A stretch of 64,000 nt of DNA, taken from positions 1 to 64,000 of the forward strand of contig CAZTTS010000001.1 of NCBI GenBank assembly GCA_964616165.1, read 5' to 3'. Under the pieces are notes generated by a model. That model was not told the DNA's origin. It saw only the letters and a program-made list of their open reading frames with translations, and ran no database searches. This document shows, one piece after another, positions 36,315 to 45,012 of the stretch. The DNA comes from CAZCCM01 sp964616165 (GTDB taxonomy: Bacteria > Bacillota > Clostridia > TANB77 > CAG-508). Position numbers and translations under genes: made by a program. Every line of letters starts with the position of its first letter. The first letter of the stretch is position 1.

Positions 36315-37061
36315 TTGTCAGAGATATTTAAGAACCTTATTTTTGTAATGTATAACTTAAGATATTATTTGTTAATATTTTGGTTGGCTTATTTATTAAG
36401 GCAATTAGCATATGCAATTAAATATTTTAAATCTGACTATAAAAAAGAAAGTAATATTGGTTTAAGGAGGTTTTTGTATAATTCGAAATATTCTTCTGAA
36501 GGTTTACTTTTTATGAGATTAGAAAAAATTAAAAGACATTCAAAAATTTTAACCAATTTACAGGTTCCCACAAAAGAAGGAATAGCAGACATAGATATAA
36601 TTTATATAAATATTAATGGTTTATTTATGATTACTAGTAAAAATTATAGTGGTTGGATATATGGATCTACAAAAAGTGCAGAATGGACGAGAAAACTATT
36701 AGGAATTAAACATAGTTTTTTAAATATTCTTCAACAAAATGAAAAGAAAATTGAGTTTTTAGAAGAAGCATTACCAGAAACAGAAATTCAACAGTTAATT
36801 ATTTTTAATAAAAAATGTGAATTAAAGAATCTTAAAGTAAACAGAAGAGTGGTTATAAAAGAAAGAGATTTAGAAAGAAGAGTCTTAAAATATAGATTTA
36901 GAAGAGCTTTTACAGAAGAAAGAGTTGATGAAATATATAATCAATTAAAACCATATGCTAATCAAGTTGTATTTGAAAAAATAGCACTTATTGACAGAGC
37001 AACAGACATATTGGTTAATAAAATAAGAAAACAAGAACAAGTGACTAATGACGAAAATTAG
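36315..37061 (+). CDS. Membrane-anchored NERD-domain protein
   Basis: 248 residues from a TTG (AAAGGG about 11 nt upstream). A hydrophobic segment at residues 12-30 anchors it. The NERD (nuclease-related) domain follows: S-S-E-G-L-L, then L-Q-V-P-T-K-E-G-I-A-D-I-D-I-I-Y (Asp of the nuclease-like core), L-F-M-I-T-S-K-N-Y-S-G-W-I-Y-G, and a Gln-Asn motif (L-Q-Q-N). The E..D..K pattern suggests the nuclease fold may be intact. NERD proteins are often found near helicases or mobile DNA. Here the neighbour is the VirB4 module, 190 bp upstream. Confidence 0.75.
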   Translation: MSEIFKNLIFVMYNLRYYLLIFWLAYLLRQLAYAIKYFKSDYKKESNIGLRRFLYNSKYSSEGLLFMRLEKIKRHSKILTNLQVPTKEGIADIDIIYININGLFMITSKNYSGWIYGSTKSAEWTRKLLGIKHSFLNILQQNEKKIEFLEEALPETEIQQLIIFNKKCELKNLKVNRRVVIKERDLERRVLKYRFRRAFTEERVDEIYNQLKPYANQVVFEKIALIDRATDILVNKIRKQEQVTNDEN

Positions 37062-37083
37062 TGATAAAACAAAAAGGTTTTGA

Positions 37084-37566
37084 ATGAAGATAGAAACGGT
37101 TAATTTAAACAAAGAAAATTTAATAACAATAAAAGAAATTGATGACAAATTTTATGACAAAGAAAATTTAGATTTAAATTTTTATTTAAAAAGATATAAT
37201 GCTAATCATAGTGCATATTTTTTAAAAGGTGCAAATAAAGTTGTAGGATATATAGTTTCTGTACCCATAAAAAAAGAATTATATAATGTTTTTAAAAAAG
37301 GAATAATTACTAATGATATCTATATTAACAATAAAATGTTTATAGATAATTCAAGATATAATTATATTTCTTCTATTTGTATTTTAGAAGAATATAGGAA
37401 TAAAGGCTATGGGAAACAACTATTTGAAAGTTTTTTAAAAAATATTGATAAAGGGAAATATATTGCTCTTGCTATTAATGAAAGTGGATACCAAATAGCT
37501 AGTAAATATATGAAAGTAATAAAAGAAATTGATAATAATGTAAAAGTATTAGAATATATTAAATAA
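37084..37566 (+). CDS. GNAT family N-acetyltransferase
   Basis: 160 residues. The acetyl-CoA site is I-C-I-L-E-E-Y-R-N-K-G-Y-G-K-Q-L-F (about residues 100-116), with the R/Q-x-x-G-x-G pattern of GNAT motif A. The N-terminal part is typical (L-N-L-K-E-I-D-D-K-F-Y). The substrate cannot be told. It follows the NERD gene after 22 nt and is probably co-transcribed with it. Confidence 0.8.
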   Translation: MKIETVNLNKENLITIKEIDDKFYDKENLDLNFYLKRYNANHSAYFLKGANKVVGYIVSVPIKKELYNVFKKGIITNDIYINNKMFIDNSRYNYISSICILEEYRNKGYGKQLFESFLKNIDKGKYIALAINESGYQIASKYMKVIKEIDNNVKVLEYIK

Positions 37567-37625
37567 AAGAAGAAAAACATGTAGTTGATATAATTAAAAC
37601 TAATAATATAGCAAAGGAGTTTATT

Positions 37626-38381
37626 ATGAATGAAAAAGATTTTTATAACAAAATAAAAGATTGGAATTTTAAGGATATAAAATATTCTGTTGAAAATTTA
37701 ACAAAATGGGATATGTTTGATGTTATAAATAAATATGCAACTTTTCAAAGCAAAATTTTAGATCTTGGAACAGGTGGAGGAGAAAGAGTTTTAGATTATT
37801 TTCCGGATTGTGAAGAAATTTTAGCTACAGATTTTGCAGAAGAAATGATTCAAACAGCCAATATTAATTTGAAAATAAGTGGAAGAAAAAATATTACTTT
37901 TAGAGTAATGGATAATTTGCAAATGGATGTAGCAGACGAATATTTTGACATTATCGTTGCAAGACACACTTGTATTGATGCAGAGCAAATTTATAAAGCG
38001 TTAAAAAAAGATGGGAAATTAATTGTTAGAGGAGTAGATCAATTAGACTGTTGGAGTTTAAAAAGGATGTTTGGTTCAGGACAAGGTTTTGCAGATCTTA
38101 AGGCTATTAGCGTTATAGACTACGAGAATATTTTAGACGCAGGATTTAAACATGTAGAGTTAATTCCAATACATGCTAGAGAATATTATCAGACTAAAGA
38201 AGACCTAGCAGCATTACTAATGAAAACGCCAATATTATTAAATTTTTCTGAAACAGAAGAAAATGTTGAAATGTCTAGTGCATTAGACTTAAATACTTTA
38301 GACAAATATATTGAAGAAAACTTAACAGATAAAGGTATTTTATTAATCAGAAGATATTATGGTATTGTTGCAAGCAAATAA
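37626..38381 (+). CDS. Class I SAM-dependent methyltransferase
   Basis: 251 residues. Motif I is ILDLGTGGGERVLDYF (about residues 43-58), followed by I-L-A-T-D-F-A-E-E-M (motif II) and F-D-I-I-V-A-R-H-T. This is the small-molecule/UbiE-like layout, and the C-terminal part is longer than the minimal fold. The substrate is unknown. AAAGGAG lies 7 nt before the ATG. Confidence 0.82.
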   Translation: MNEKDFYNKIKDWNFKDIKYSVENLTKWDMFDVINKYATFQSKILDLGTGGGERVLDYFPDCEEILATDFAEEMIQTANINLKISGRKNITFRVMDNLQMDVADEYFDIIVARHTCIDAEQIYKALKKDGKLIVRGVDQLDCWSLKRMFGSGQGFADLKAISVIDYENILDAGFKHVELIPIHAREYYQTKEDLAALLMKTPILLNFSETEENVEMSSALDLNTLDKYIEENLTDKGILLIRRYYGIVASK

Positions 38382-38390
38382 AGAGATATA

Positions 38391-38404
38391 GTGTTTTAAA
38401 ACAC
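38391..38404. repeat. 14-bp perfect palindrome upstream of galE
   Basis: GTGTTTTAAAACAC, 37 nt before the galE start. It is not followed by a T run, so it is more like a protein-binding site than a terminator. No regulator was identified. Confidence 0.4.
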
Positions 38405-38440
38405 AAGGAAACATATAAATTGTAGAATAGGAACATTAAA

Positions 38441-39421
38441 ATGAAAGTATTAATAGTAGGTGGTGCGGGATATATTGGAAGTCACGCAAACTATGAGTTT
38501 ATAAGAAAAAATCACGATGTTGTTGTAATAGATAATTTATCATCCGGTATTAGGTCAATGGTACACGACAAAGCTACTTTTTATGAAGCTGATATTAGGG
38601 ATAAAGAAAAAGTGTCTCAAATAATAAAAACAGAACAACAAAAAGAAAAAATTGATATTGTTATACATTTTGCCGGGAAATTATTAGTTGGCGAGAGTTT
38701 TATAAAACCATTAGAATATTATCATAATAATGTTGAGGGCTTAAGAGTTTTACTAGAAGTGATGATAGAAGAAAAAATTAAAAATATAGTGTTTTCTTCA
38801 ACAGCAGCAGTTTATGGGAACCCTATAAAGGAAATTTGCGAAGAAGGTGATCCTACAAATCCTATGAATCCTTATAGTGAAAGTAAATTAGCGTGTGAAA
38901 AGTTAATCCAATGGGTATCACAAATTTATAAAATGAATTATTGTATACTTAGATATTTTAATGTTGCTGGTGCAGATAAAACTTTAGAAATAGGGCATGA
39001 AAAAGAAAAACACACTCATTTAATACCTATTGTAGTAGAAACACTATTAGGCATTAGAGACGAAGTGCAAGTTTATGGAAATGATTATAATACGAAGGAT
39101 GGGACATGTATTAGAGACTACATTCATGTAAGTGATTTAGCAATAGCACATGTGTTGGGGGCAGAATATATTTATAATAAAAAGGAATCACTACTTTTAA
39201 ACTTAGGAACAAACCAAGCCTCTTCAGTGATGGAAATTATAGGAGAGGCTTTTAAATATGGCAAGATAAACTATGTTATTGGTGAGCGAAGGATGGGAGA
39301 TCCTGATAAATTAGTAGCATCTAACAGTTTGGCTAAACAAAAGTTAGATTGGGAACCGAAGTATGATATAAAAGATATTATTAAATCAGATATTGAATAT
39401 AGAAAAAAATCATTAAACTAA
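38441..39421 (+). CDS. galE: UDP-glucose 4-epimerase
   Basis: 326 residues. The NAD site is VGGAGYIGSHANYEF, and the catalytic pair is Ser/Thr in F-S-S-T-A-A-V-Y-G with Y-S-E-S-K (Y-x-x-x-K). R-Y-F-N-V-A-G-A and the C-terminal W-E-P-K-Y end the fold, the usual length. It interconverts UDP-glucose and UDP-galactose. The next gene (6 nt away) is UDP-galactopyranose mutase, so the pair can supply UDP-galactofuranose for a surface polysaccharide. Confidence 0.95.
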   Translation: MKVLIVGGAGYIGSHANYEFIRKNHDVVVIDNLSSGIRSMVHDKATFYEADIRDKEKVSQIIKTEQQKEKIDIVIHFAGKLLVGESFIKPLEYYHNNVEGLRVLLEVMIEEKIKNIVFSSTAAVYGNPIKEICEEGDPTNPMNPYSESKLACEKLIQWVSQIYKMNYCILRYFNVAGADKTLEIGHEKEKHTHLIPIVVETLLGIRDEVQVYGNDYNTKDGTCIRDYIHVSDLAIAHVLGAEYIYNKKESLLLNLGTNQASSVMEIIGEAFKYGKINYVIGERRMGDPDKLVASNSLAKQKLDWEPKYDIKDIIKSDIEYRKKSLN

Positions 39422-39427
39422 AAAATA

Positions 39428-40600
39428 ATGGAGGAAAAAATAAACTATAATATAATAATAGTAGGTTGTGGTTTTGCAGGCACCGTAGTAGCTGAAAAGC
39501 TTTCTAGCAATCTTAAAAACAATATTTTAATAATTGATCAAAGGTCTCATATTGCAGGCAATACTTATGATTATTGTGAAAACAATATTAATATTCATAA
39601 ATATGGTCCGCATTTACTACATACTAATAACAAAGCAGTTTACGATTATTTAATGCAATTTGGTGAATGGTATAATTACGAACATAAGGTTTTGGCATAT
39701 ATTGATTACAAATATATTCCATTACCTTTTAATTTTAATTCGCTAGATTTAATATATGATAAAAAAATAGCAGAACATTTAAAAAAACTGTTAATTGAAA
39801 AATATGGATTAAATAGCAAAACAAATATTATAGAATTGCAAAATGCAGAGATATTGGAATTAAAAAACTTAAGTGATTTTGTCTATAAAAAAATATACTA
39901 TTATTATTCTTTGAAACAATGGGGCATGTCTGTTGATAAAATAAATCCTGAAGTTTTAAAGAGAATGCCAATTAATATTTCAGAAGATAATCGATATTTT
40001 CAAGATAAATACCAGATTTTACCTAAAAATGGATATATAAAAATTTTTGAAAAGATGTTATCAAAACCTAATATTAATATACAATTAAATACAAGAGCAA
40101 AAGACATTTTAAAAATTAAAAAAAACAATATTTTTTATAATGATAAATTATTTAAAGGCCTACTTATATACACAGGTTCAATTGATGAGTTATTAGATTA
40201 TAAATATGGCATGCTTCCTTATAGATCGCTTAAGTTTGTGCCAAAGAAAAGGGCCGCTAATTTTGTTTTACCAACAGCGGTAGTTAATTATCCTCAAAAG
40301 AAACAAAGATTTACAAGAATTGTAGAATACAAACATTTAATGCAAAACTCAAGAAACAACAATAGCACAATTATTATAAAAGAGCTTCCTTGCAAATATT
40401 CATTAAATTCAAAAAAAAGGAACATTCCTTATTATCCAATAGAAACACCCCAAAATTTAGCTTTGCATAATAAATATAAAGAAGATTTAGAAAAAATAAC
40501 AAATTTACATATTATTGGTAGACTTGCAGAATATAAATATTATAATATGGATGAAATTATAGAAAGGGCTTTTGAATTGTATGAAAAGATTATTAAATGA
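39428..40600 (+). CDS. glf: UDP-galactopyranose mutase
   Basis: 390 residues from the ATG at 39428. The only ribosome binding site, GGAGG (39430-39434), lies after that ATG and 5 nt before an ATA codon (39440). Starting at ATA gives M-N-Y-N-I-I-I-V-G-C-G, which is where family members begin. The FAD site is VGCGFAGTVVAEKL, followed by the mutase signature R-S-H-I-A-G-N-T-Y-D and Y-G-P-H-L-L-H-T. C-terminal I-G-R-L-A-E-Y-K-Y-Y-N-M-D is also diagnostic. It makes UDP-galactofuranose from the galE product. It overlaps the next glycosyltransferase gene. Confidence 0.94.
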   Translation: MEEKINYNIIIVGCGFAGTVVAEKLSSNLKNNILIIDQRSHIAGNTYDYCENNINIHKYGPHLLHTNNKAVYDYLMQFGEWYNYEHKVLAYIDYKYIPLPFNFNSLDLIYDKKIAEHLKKLLIEKYGLNSKTNIIELQNAEILELKNLSDFVYKKIYYYYSLKQWGMSVDKINPEVLKRMPINISEDNRYFQDKYQILPKNGYIKIFEKMLSKPNINIQLNTRAKDILKIKKNNIFYNDKLFKGLLIYTGSIDELLDYKYGMLPYRSLKFVPKKRAANFVLPTAVVNYPQKKQRFTRIVEYKHLMQNSRNNNSTIIIKELPCKYSLNSKKRNIPYYPIETPQNLALHNKYKEDLEKITNLHIIGRLAEYKYYNMDEIIERAFELYEKIIK

Positions 40601-41612
40601 AAAAATTTCAATAATAGTACCTATTTATAATGTTGAAAAATATTTAGAAAAATGTTTTAATTCATTGATTAGTCAATCTTATAAAAACATTGAGATTTTA
40701 GCAATAAATGATGGAAGTACAGACAATAGCCAAAAAATAATAGATGAATATGTAAAACACGATAATCGTATTAAAGCAATAATAAAAGAAAATGGTGGTT
40801 ATGGGTCAGTGTTAGAAATGGCTATAAAGTTAATTGACTCAGAGTATTTCACAATTTGTGATCCAGATGACTACTTAGAAGTAAATGCTATAGAAACATT
40901 ATATAAAGTAGCTAACAAAACAAAAGCGGATTTAATTTATGGTAAGTTTTATCATATATATTTTGATCAGAAAGAAGAAATAAATTTTAAATCCTTTTTT
41001 GAAATAGAACCATTACATATATATACCAAAGAATTAGGGAAATTTGTGTTTATACCTGTTTCTCCTCACGCTAAACTATATAAAACTTTACTTGTAAAAG
41101 ACTTAAAACTGCCTTACAATACAAGCTTTACAGATGCTTTGTTATATTATTATGCTTTGTCAAAAAGCCGAAGCTTTGTGTTTGTTGATAAGTTTTTAGC
41201 CAATTATTTAGTTGAAAGGCCCGGAAATACTACAACTGATATAAACCTAAAAAGTTTTAATGATCATTTAGTTGTAACTAAGAGCATAATAGACAAGATA
41301 GATTTATTTGAACACAAATACTTATTACTAGGTTTGTTTTTTTATAATTTGTATATATTGATAACTCTATCAGAGCAAAAAGAAGAAATTATAAAAGAAG
41401 CAAAAAAAAATCTATATCAAATGTATGAAAATTTATTTCCCTATAGAGATTGTTTTAATGAAATTCCTGAAATTAGCGACATATTAAAACAAATAATAGA
41501 TAAAAGTCTTAATAAAAATCAATACAAAGAAATGATAGACTCTATGTTAATAAATACAGAAAAAACTCAAAGAGTTTTTTATGAAGAATTGAGTAAATTA
41601 GATCAAAGGTAA
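40581..41612 (+). CDS. Glycosyltransferase family 2
   Basis: 343 residues from the ATG at 40581, which overlaps the glf 3' end by 20 nt. The GT-A fold is shown by S-I-I-V-P-I-Y-N-V-E-K-Y-L-E-K-C, N-D-G-S-T-D-N-S, and the metal site C-D-P-D-D-Y-L-E. There is no transmembrane segment. From its place after galE and glf it may transfer a galactofuranosyl residue, but the donor is inferred from context only. The C-terminal 100 residues are unique, helical sequence. Confidence 0.85.
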   Translation: MKRLLNEKISIIVPIYNVEKYLEKCFNSLISQSYKNIEILAINDGSTDNSQKIIDEYVKHDNRIKAIIKENGGYGSVLEMAIKLIDSEYFTICDPDDYLEVNAIETLYKVANKTKADLIYGKFYHIYFDQKEEINFKSFFEIEPLHIYTKELGKFVFIPVSPHAKLYKTLLVKDLKLPYNTSFTDALLYYYALSKSRSFVFVDKFLANYLVERPGNTTTDINLKSFNDHLVVTKSIIDKIDLFEHKYLLLGLFFYNLYILITLSEQKEEIIKEAKKNLYQMYENLFPYRDCFNEIPEISDILKQIIDKSLNKNQYKEMIDSMLINTEKTQRVFYEELSKLDQR

Positions 41613-41636
41613 AAACAAGTATAAGATACTATTAAA

Positions 41637-41665
41637 TTGACTGATACAGCGTGCTATGGTATTAT
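41637..41665 (+). promoter_or_regulatory. Promoter of the ABC-F gene
   Basis: TTGACT (41637-41642), a 17-nt spacer and TATTAT (41660-41665). The leader is only about 30 nt long, which leaves no room for the attenuator-type leader seen before several resistance ABC-F genes. Confidence 0.75.
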
Positions 41666-41700
41666 TATATCAACACTTATAAAGAAAGGAGAGAATTTTT

Positions 41701-43473
41701 ATGGCTTCTATTATTGTTCAAGATTTAACATTTGCGTATCCAAATTCATATGACAATATTTTTGAAAATGTTTCTTTTACCATAGATACTAATTGGAAAT
41801 TAGGTTTTATTGGTAGAAATGGGCGTGGAAAAACAACATTTCTAAATTTATTAATGGATAAATATAAATATAGTGGCAAGATTATTTCTCAAACTAAATT
41901 TGAATATTTTCCATATACTATAAAAAATCCAGAACAAAATTCATATGAAATAGCAGGAGAAGTTAAACCTGAAATTGTTGAAAATTATGAAGAGTGGAAA
42001 CTAGAGAGAGAAGTATCTCTTCTGGATATGGATGTGGACATCTTAAAGAGACAATTTAACACTCTTAGCAAGGGTGAACAAACAAGAATCATGTTGGCAA
42101 TATTATTTGCAAATGATACGGATTTCTTATTAATTGATGAACCTACAAATCATCTTGATTCTAAAACTAGAGCTGTTGTCGCTAACTATTTAAACACAAA
42201 AAAAGGATTTATTTTAGTTTCACATGATAGGTTGTTTGTTGATACTTGCGTAGACCATATTTTATCTATTAATAAAGCAAATATAGAAATACAAAAAGGA
42301 AATTTTTCGTCTTGGCTTGAAAACAAAAGAAGACAAGATAGTTTTGAGTTGCGCGAAAACGAAAGATTATTAGATGACATTAAAAGGTTAGAACAATCAG
42401 CAAAACAATCTGCTCGTTTTGCACAACAAAGTGAAGCAGGGAAATTTCGAGACACTTCACAAAGTGATAACAGAGTGGACAAGGGTTTTGTAGGGAAAAG
42501 AGCAGCGAAAATAATGAAAAGATCTACACTTGCACAAAGCAGAAAAGAACAAGCAATTCGAGAAAAATCAAAACTTTTAAAAAATATTGAAGTTGCAGAA
42601 GACTTGAAAATGAATCCTTTAGAGTATAGAGGAAATAATTTGGTAAGTGCCAATAACTTACAAATTGTTTATGATGACCAAGAAATTTTTGATCCAATGA
42701 GCTTTACAATTGAAAAAGGAGATATTATACACTTAAAAGGGGATAATGGTTCTGGGAAATCAAGTATAATAAAGCTAATTTTAGGAAAAGATATAGATTA
42801 TAAAGGAGATTTACATATAGGGAGCAATCTTAAAATATCATATGTTTCTCAAGACACAACAGGTTTGAAAGGCAACCTTTCCGTTTTTGCACAAGAAAAT
42901 GGTATAGATGAAACTTTATTTAAGTCAATTTTAAGCAAGCTTGATTTTGATAAAATTCAATTTGAAAAAGATATTGAAACCTTTAGTGAAGGACAGAAAA
43001 AGAAAGTTTTAATAGCGAAAAGTTTATGCGAAGAAGCCCATCTTTATTTGTGGGATGAACCTTTAAACTATATTGATATATTATCAAGAGTTCAAATTGA
43101 AGATGCAATTTTAGAATATGCTCCAACAATGCTTTTTGTAGAACATGATGAATTGTTTGCTGAAAATGTTGCTACTAAGACTGTAGAAATAGAAAATGAA
43201 ACAATAAAAACAAAAGAGCAAAGTTCAGAAAAATCAGATGAAAAAGAAAGTGAAATTGATTTAAAAGATATTACACAAGATGAGCCAGAAGAAGACCTTC
43301 AAGAATATACTCAAAAAAAAACTCTTAACGAAAGAATAGAAGAAAAAGAGAATGTCTTTAATGAAACTTTTTGGGAAAGTGAAGGAGATGTTTTTGAAAA
43401 AAATTTCTTTGAAGAAGAAAAAAAGGATGTAAGCAAACAAAATAAAGATCAAAACGATTTTGAAAGAGAATAA
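41701..43473 (+). CDS. Lsa-like ABC-F ATPase with acidic C-terminal extension
   Basis: 590 residues. There are two ABC domains without transmembrane segments: the first has GRNGRGKT (about residue 38), LSKGEQTR and LLIDEPTNHLD; the second has GDNGSGKS (about 348), FSEGQKKK and LYLWDEPLNYID. The inter-domain linker (about 210-300) is Arg/Lys/Gln-rich. The sequence around W-K-L-G-F-I-G-R-N-G-R-G-K-T-T and F-V-E-H-D resembles the Lsa/Vga-type ribosome-protection proteins, which displace lincosamides, pleuromutilins and streptogramin A. Resistance is inferred, not shown. Residues about 500-590 are an extra, very Glu/Asp/Lys-rich tail not normal in the family. AAGGAGAG is the ribosome binding site. 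Confidence 0.85.
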   Translation: MASIIVQDLTFAYPNSYDNIFENVSFTIDTNWKLGFIGRNGRGKTTFLNLLMDKYKYSGKIISQTKFEYFPYTIKNPEQNSYEIAGEVKPEIVENYEEWKLEREVSLLDMDVDILKRQFNTLSKGEQTRIMLAILFANDTDFLLIDEPTNHLDSKTRAVVANYLNTKKGFILVSHDRLFVDTCVDHILSINKANIEIQKGNFSSWLENKRRQDSFELRENERLLDDIKRLEQSAKQSARFAQQSEAGKFRDTSQSDNRVDKGFVGKRAAKIMKRSTLAQSRKEQAIREKSKLLKNIEVAEDLKMNPLEYRGNNLVSANNLQIVYDDQEIFDPMSFTIEKGDIIHLKGDNGSGKSSIIKLILGKDIDYKGDLHIGSNLKISYVSQDTTGLKGNLSVFAQENGIDETLFKSILSKLDFDKIQFEKDIETFSEGQKKKVLIAKSLCEEAHLYLWDEPLNYIDILSRVQIEDAILEYAPTMLFVEHDELFAENVATKTVEIENETIKTKEQSSEKSDEKESEIDLKDITQDEPEEDLQEYTQKKTLNERIEEKENVFNETFWESEGDVFEKNFFEEEKKDVSKQNKDQNDFERE

Positions 43474-43506
43474 AAAATAATACTTTAATTAATGAAAGGA
43501 AAAAAC

Positions 43507-44445
43507 ATGAATGCAAAAATAGTAACAATAATACCAGTATTTAATGCTGAACAATTTCTTGAAAGGACACTAGACAGTGTGATTAATCAAACTTTTAAAG
43601 AAATTAAAATTATATGTGTTAATGATGCTTCTACTGATAAGACATTACAAATTTTAGAAGAATATGCGAAAAAGGATGAAAGAATTGTTATCATTAATAA
43701 TTTAGAAAATAAAGGACCAGGAAACTCTAGAAATATAGGCTTAGACTATGTGTACGAAAACTTACCGGAAGTAGAATATATTTCTTTAGTAGATGCAGAT
43801 GATAGAATTGAACCAAATACATACGAAAGAGCTTATGAAGAAGCGAAAAAAATAAATGCAGATATTTTAAATTTTAACTTTTTGCCAAGCACATATTGGG
43901 AGTATAAAACAGAGGCAACAAGCGACTATGTCGACTATATAGATAATCCAGTAGAAGCCATTTTTGACCACAATGAATTTTACACCTTTGTTGTTTGTTG
44001 GAGTAAACTTTATAAAAAAGAACTTTTAGAAAATATACGCTTTTCAGGTGTAGGATTCTATGAAGACGGTGGATTTGCATATAAAGTGTACACGACGGCA
44101 AAAAGACTTAGAGTTATACCAGACACATTGTATGAATATAATATTGAAAACTCTAATTCAGTAAGTGGAAACACTGATAATGCAAAACGATTAGAATCAA
44201 TTTTTGTTGTAATAAAAGAAACGAGAGAAGACTGGGAGAAAAAAGGCGTTTTTGAAAAATACAAATATAAGTTCATTGATCATATAATATTGTATACTTC
44301 ATTAGTTGCACCTGAAGTTTTAGATGGAGATTATTCAAAAGAATTGGAAGAAGCTTTTGATATGAACCTATTAGATGCTGAGATTCAGGAAAATTTAAAA
44401 GAAGAAACGAAGGCAATAATTTTAAGAATGACGACTAAAAAATAA
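43507..44445 (+). CDS. Glycosyltransferase family 2
   Basis: 312 residues from the ATG at 43507, because the AAAGG ribosome binding site lies inside the longer frame that begins at 43492. The GT-A pattern is V-T-I-I-P-V-F-N-A-E-Q-F, N-D-A-S-T-D-K-T, and the metal-binding L-V-D-A-D-D-R. No membrane segment is seen. It lies 33 nt behind the ABC-F gene. The acceptor is unknown. Confidence 0.85.
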   Translation: MNAKIVTIIPVFNAEQFLERTLDSVINQTFKEIKIICVNDASTDKTLQILEEYAKKDERIVIINNLENKGPGNSRNIGLDYVYENLPEVEYISLVDADDRIEPNTYERAYEEAKKINADILNFNFLPSTYWEYKTEATSDYVDYIDNPVEAIFDHNEFYTFVVCWSKLYKKELLENIRFSGVGFYEDGGFAYKVYTTAKRLRVIPDTLYEYNIENSNSVSGNTDNAKRLESIFVVIKETREDWEKKGVFEKYKYKFIDHIILYTSLVAPEVLDGDYSKELEEAFDMNLLDAEIQENLKEETKAIILRMTTKK

Positions 44446-44481
44446 GATATTGTTTTTAATAAAAAAATTATCATATTTCTT

Positions 44482-44509
44482 TTGCTTTTATGCAGCTATG
44501 TGTTATACT
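44482..44509 (+). promoter_or_regulatory. Promoter of the zinc-ribbon gene
   Basis: TTGCTT (44482-44487), a 16-nt spacer and TATACT (44504-44509) with a TG one base before it. The predicted leader is about 68 nt long and contains the hairpin at 44538-44574. Confidence 0.65.
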
Positions 44510-44537
44510 ATAAATGATTTAGTTATTTGCGGTAAAA

Positions 44538-44574
44538 TCCTCCTATAATTTAAATTAATTTTATATAAGGAGGA
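44538..44574 (+). promoter_or_regulatory. Hairpin that can hide the ribosome binding site of the zinc-ribbon gene
   Basis: TCCTCCT (44538-44544) is the exact complement of AGGAGGA (44568-44574), the ribosome binding site of the next gene. The AT-rich loop of 23 nt could extend the pairing with ATAA/TTAT. Such pairing would block translation until opened by temperature, a protein or another RNA. Confidence 0.5.
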
Positions 44575-44583
44575 CCCTAAACA

Positions 44584-44778
44584 ATGGATGAAGAACAAAC
44601 AGAACAAGTAGAAAACACATCAGAATTTGAAGATGAAACTTTAAAATGTCGTGATTGTGGAGACGAATTTGTATTTACTGCAGGCGAACAAGAATTTTAT
44701 AAACAAATGAAATTTGAAAACAAACCAGTAAGATGCAAAACTTGTAGAGACAAGAAAAAAAACTATAATCGCAGATAA
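44584..44778 (+). CDS. Small zinc-ribbon domain protein
   Basis: 64 residues. An acidic N-terminus of 20 residues is followed by C-R-D-C ... C-K-T-C, a treble-clef/zinc-ribbon with the family sequence F-V-F-T-A-G-E-Q-E-F-Y. This matches the short zinc-ribbon proteins (zf-trcl group) common in Clostridia and Chloroflexi, whose function is not known. It has its own promoter and terminator, so it is a single-gene unit. Confidence 0.85.
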   Translation: MDEEQTEQVENTSEFEDETLKCRDCGDEFVFTAGEQEFYKQMKFENKPVRCKTCRDKKKNYNRR

Positions 44779-44800
44779 TATAATTTTACAAAATTTTACT

Positions 44801-44840
44801 AAACGGTATAACTAATAATAGTTAGACCGTTTTGTTTTTA
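44801..44840 (+). terminator. Terminator of the zinc-ribbon gene
   Basis: AAACGGT / ACCGTTT (44801-44807, 44826-44832), continued inward by TAACTA / TAGTTA after one mismatch and closed by a 4-nt loop. TGTTTTTA follows. Confidence 0.88.
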
Positions 44841-45012
44841 TATATGCAGAGATAAATAAAAATATAATTACAATGCTATATAAAAATAAAAAGATATGTA
44901 TAATAATATTAATATGATAGAATGAAATATAATAAAATAGAACAAGAAATACAAAAAATAAATTAAAAAACAATTAAATTATAGTAGTATATCTTAAATA
45001 AAGGAGATATTA

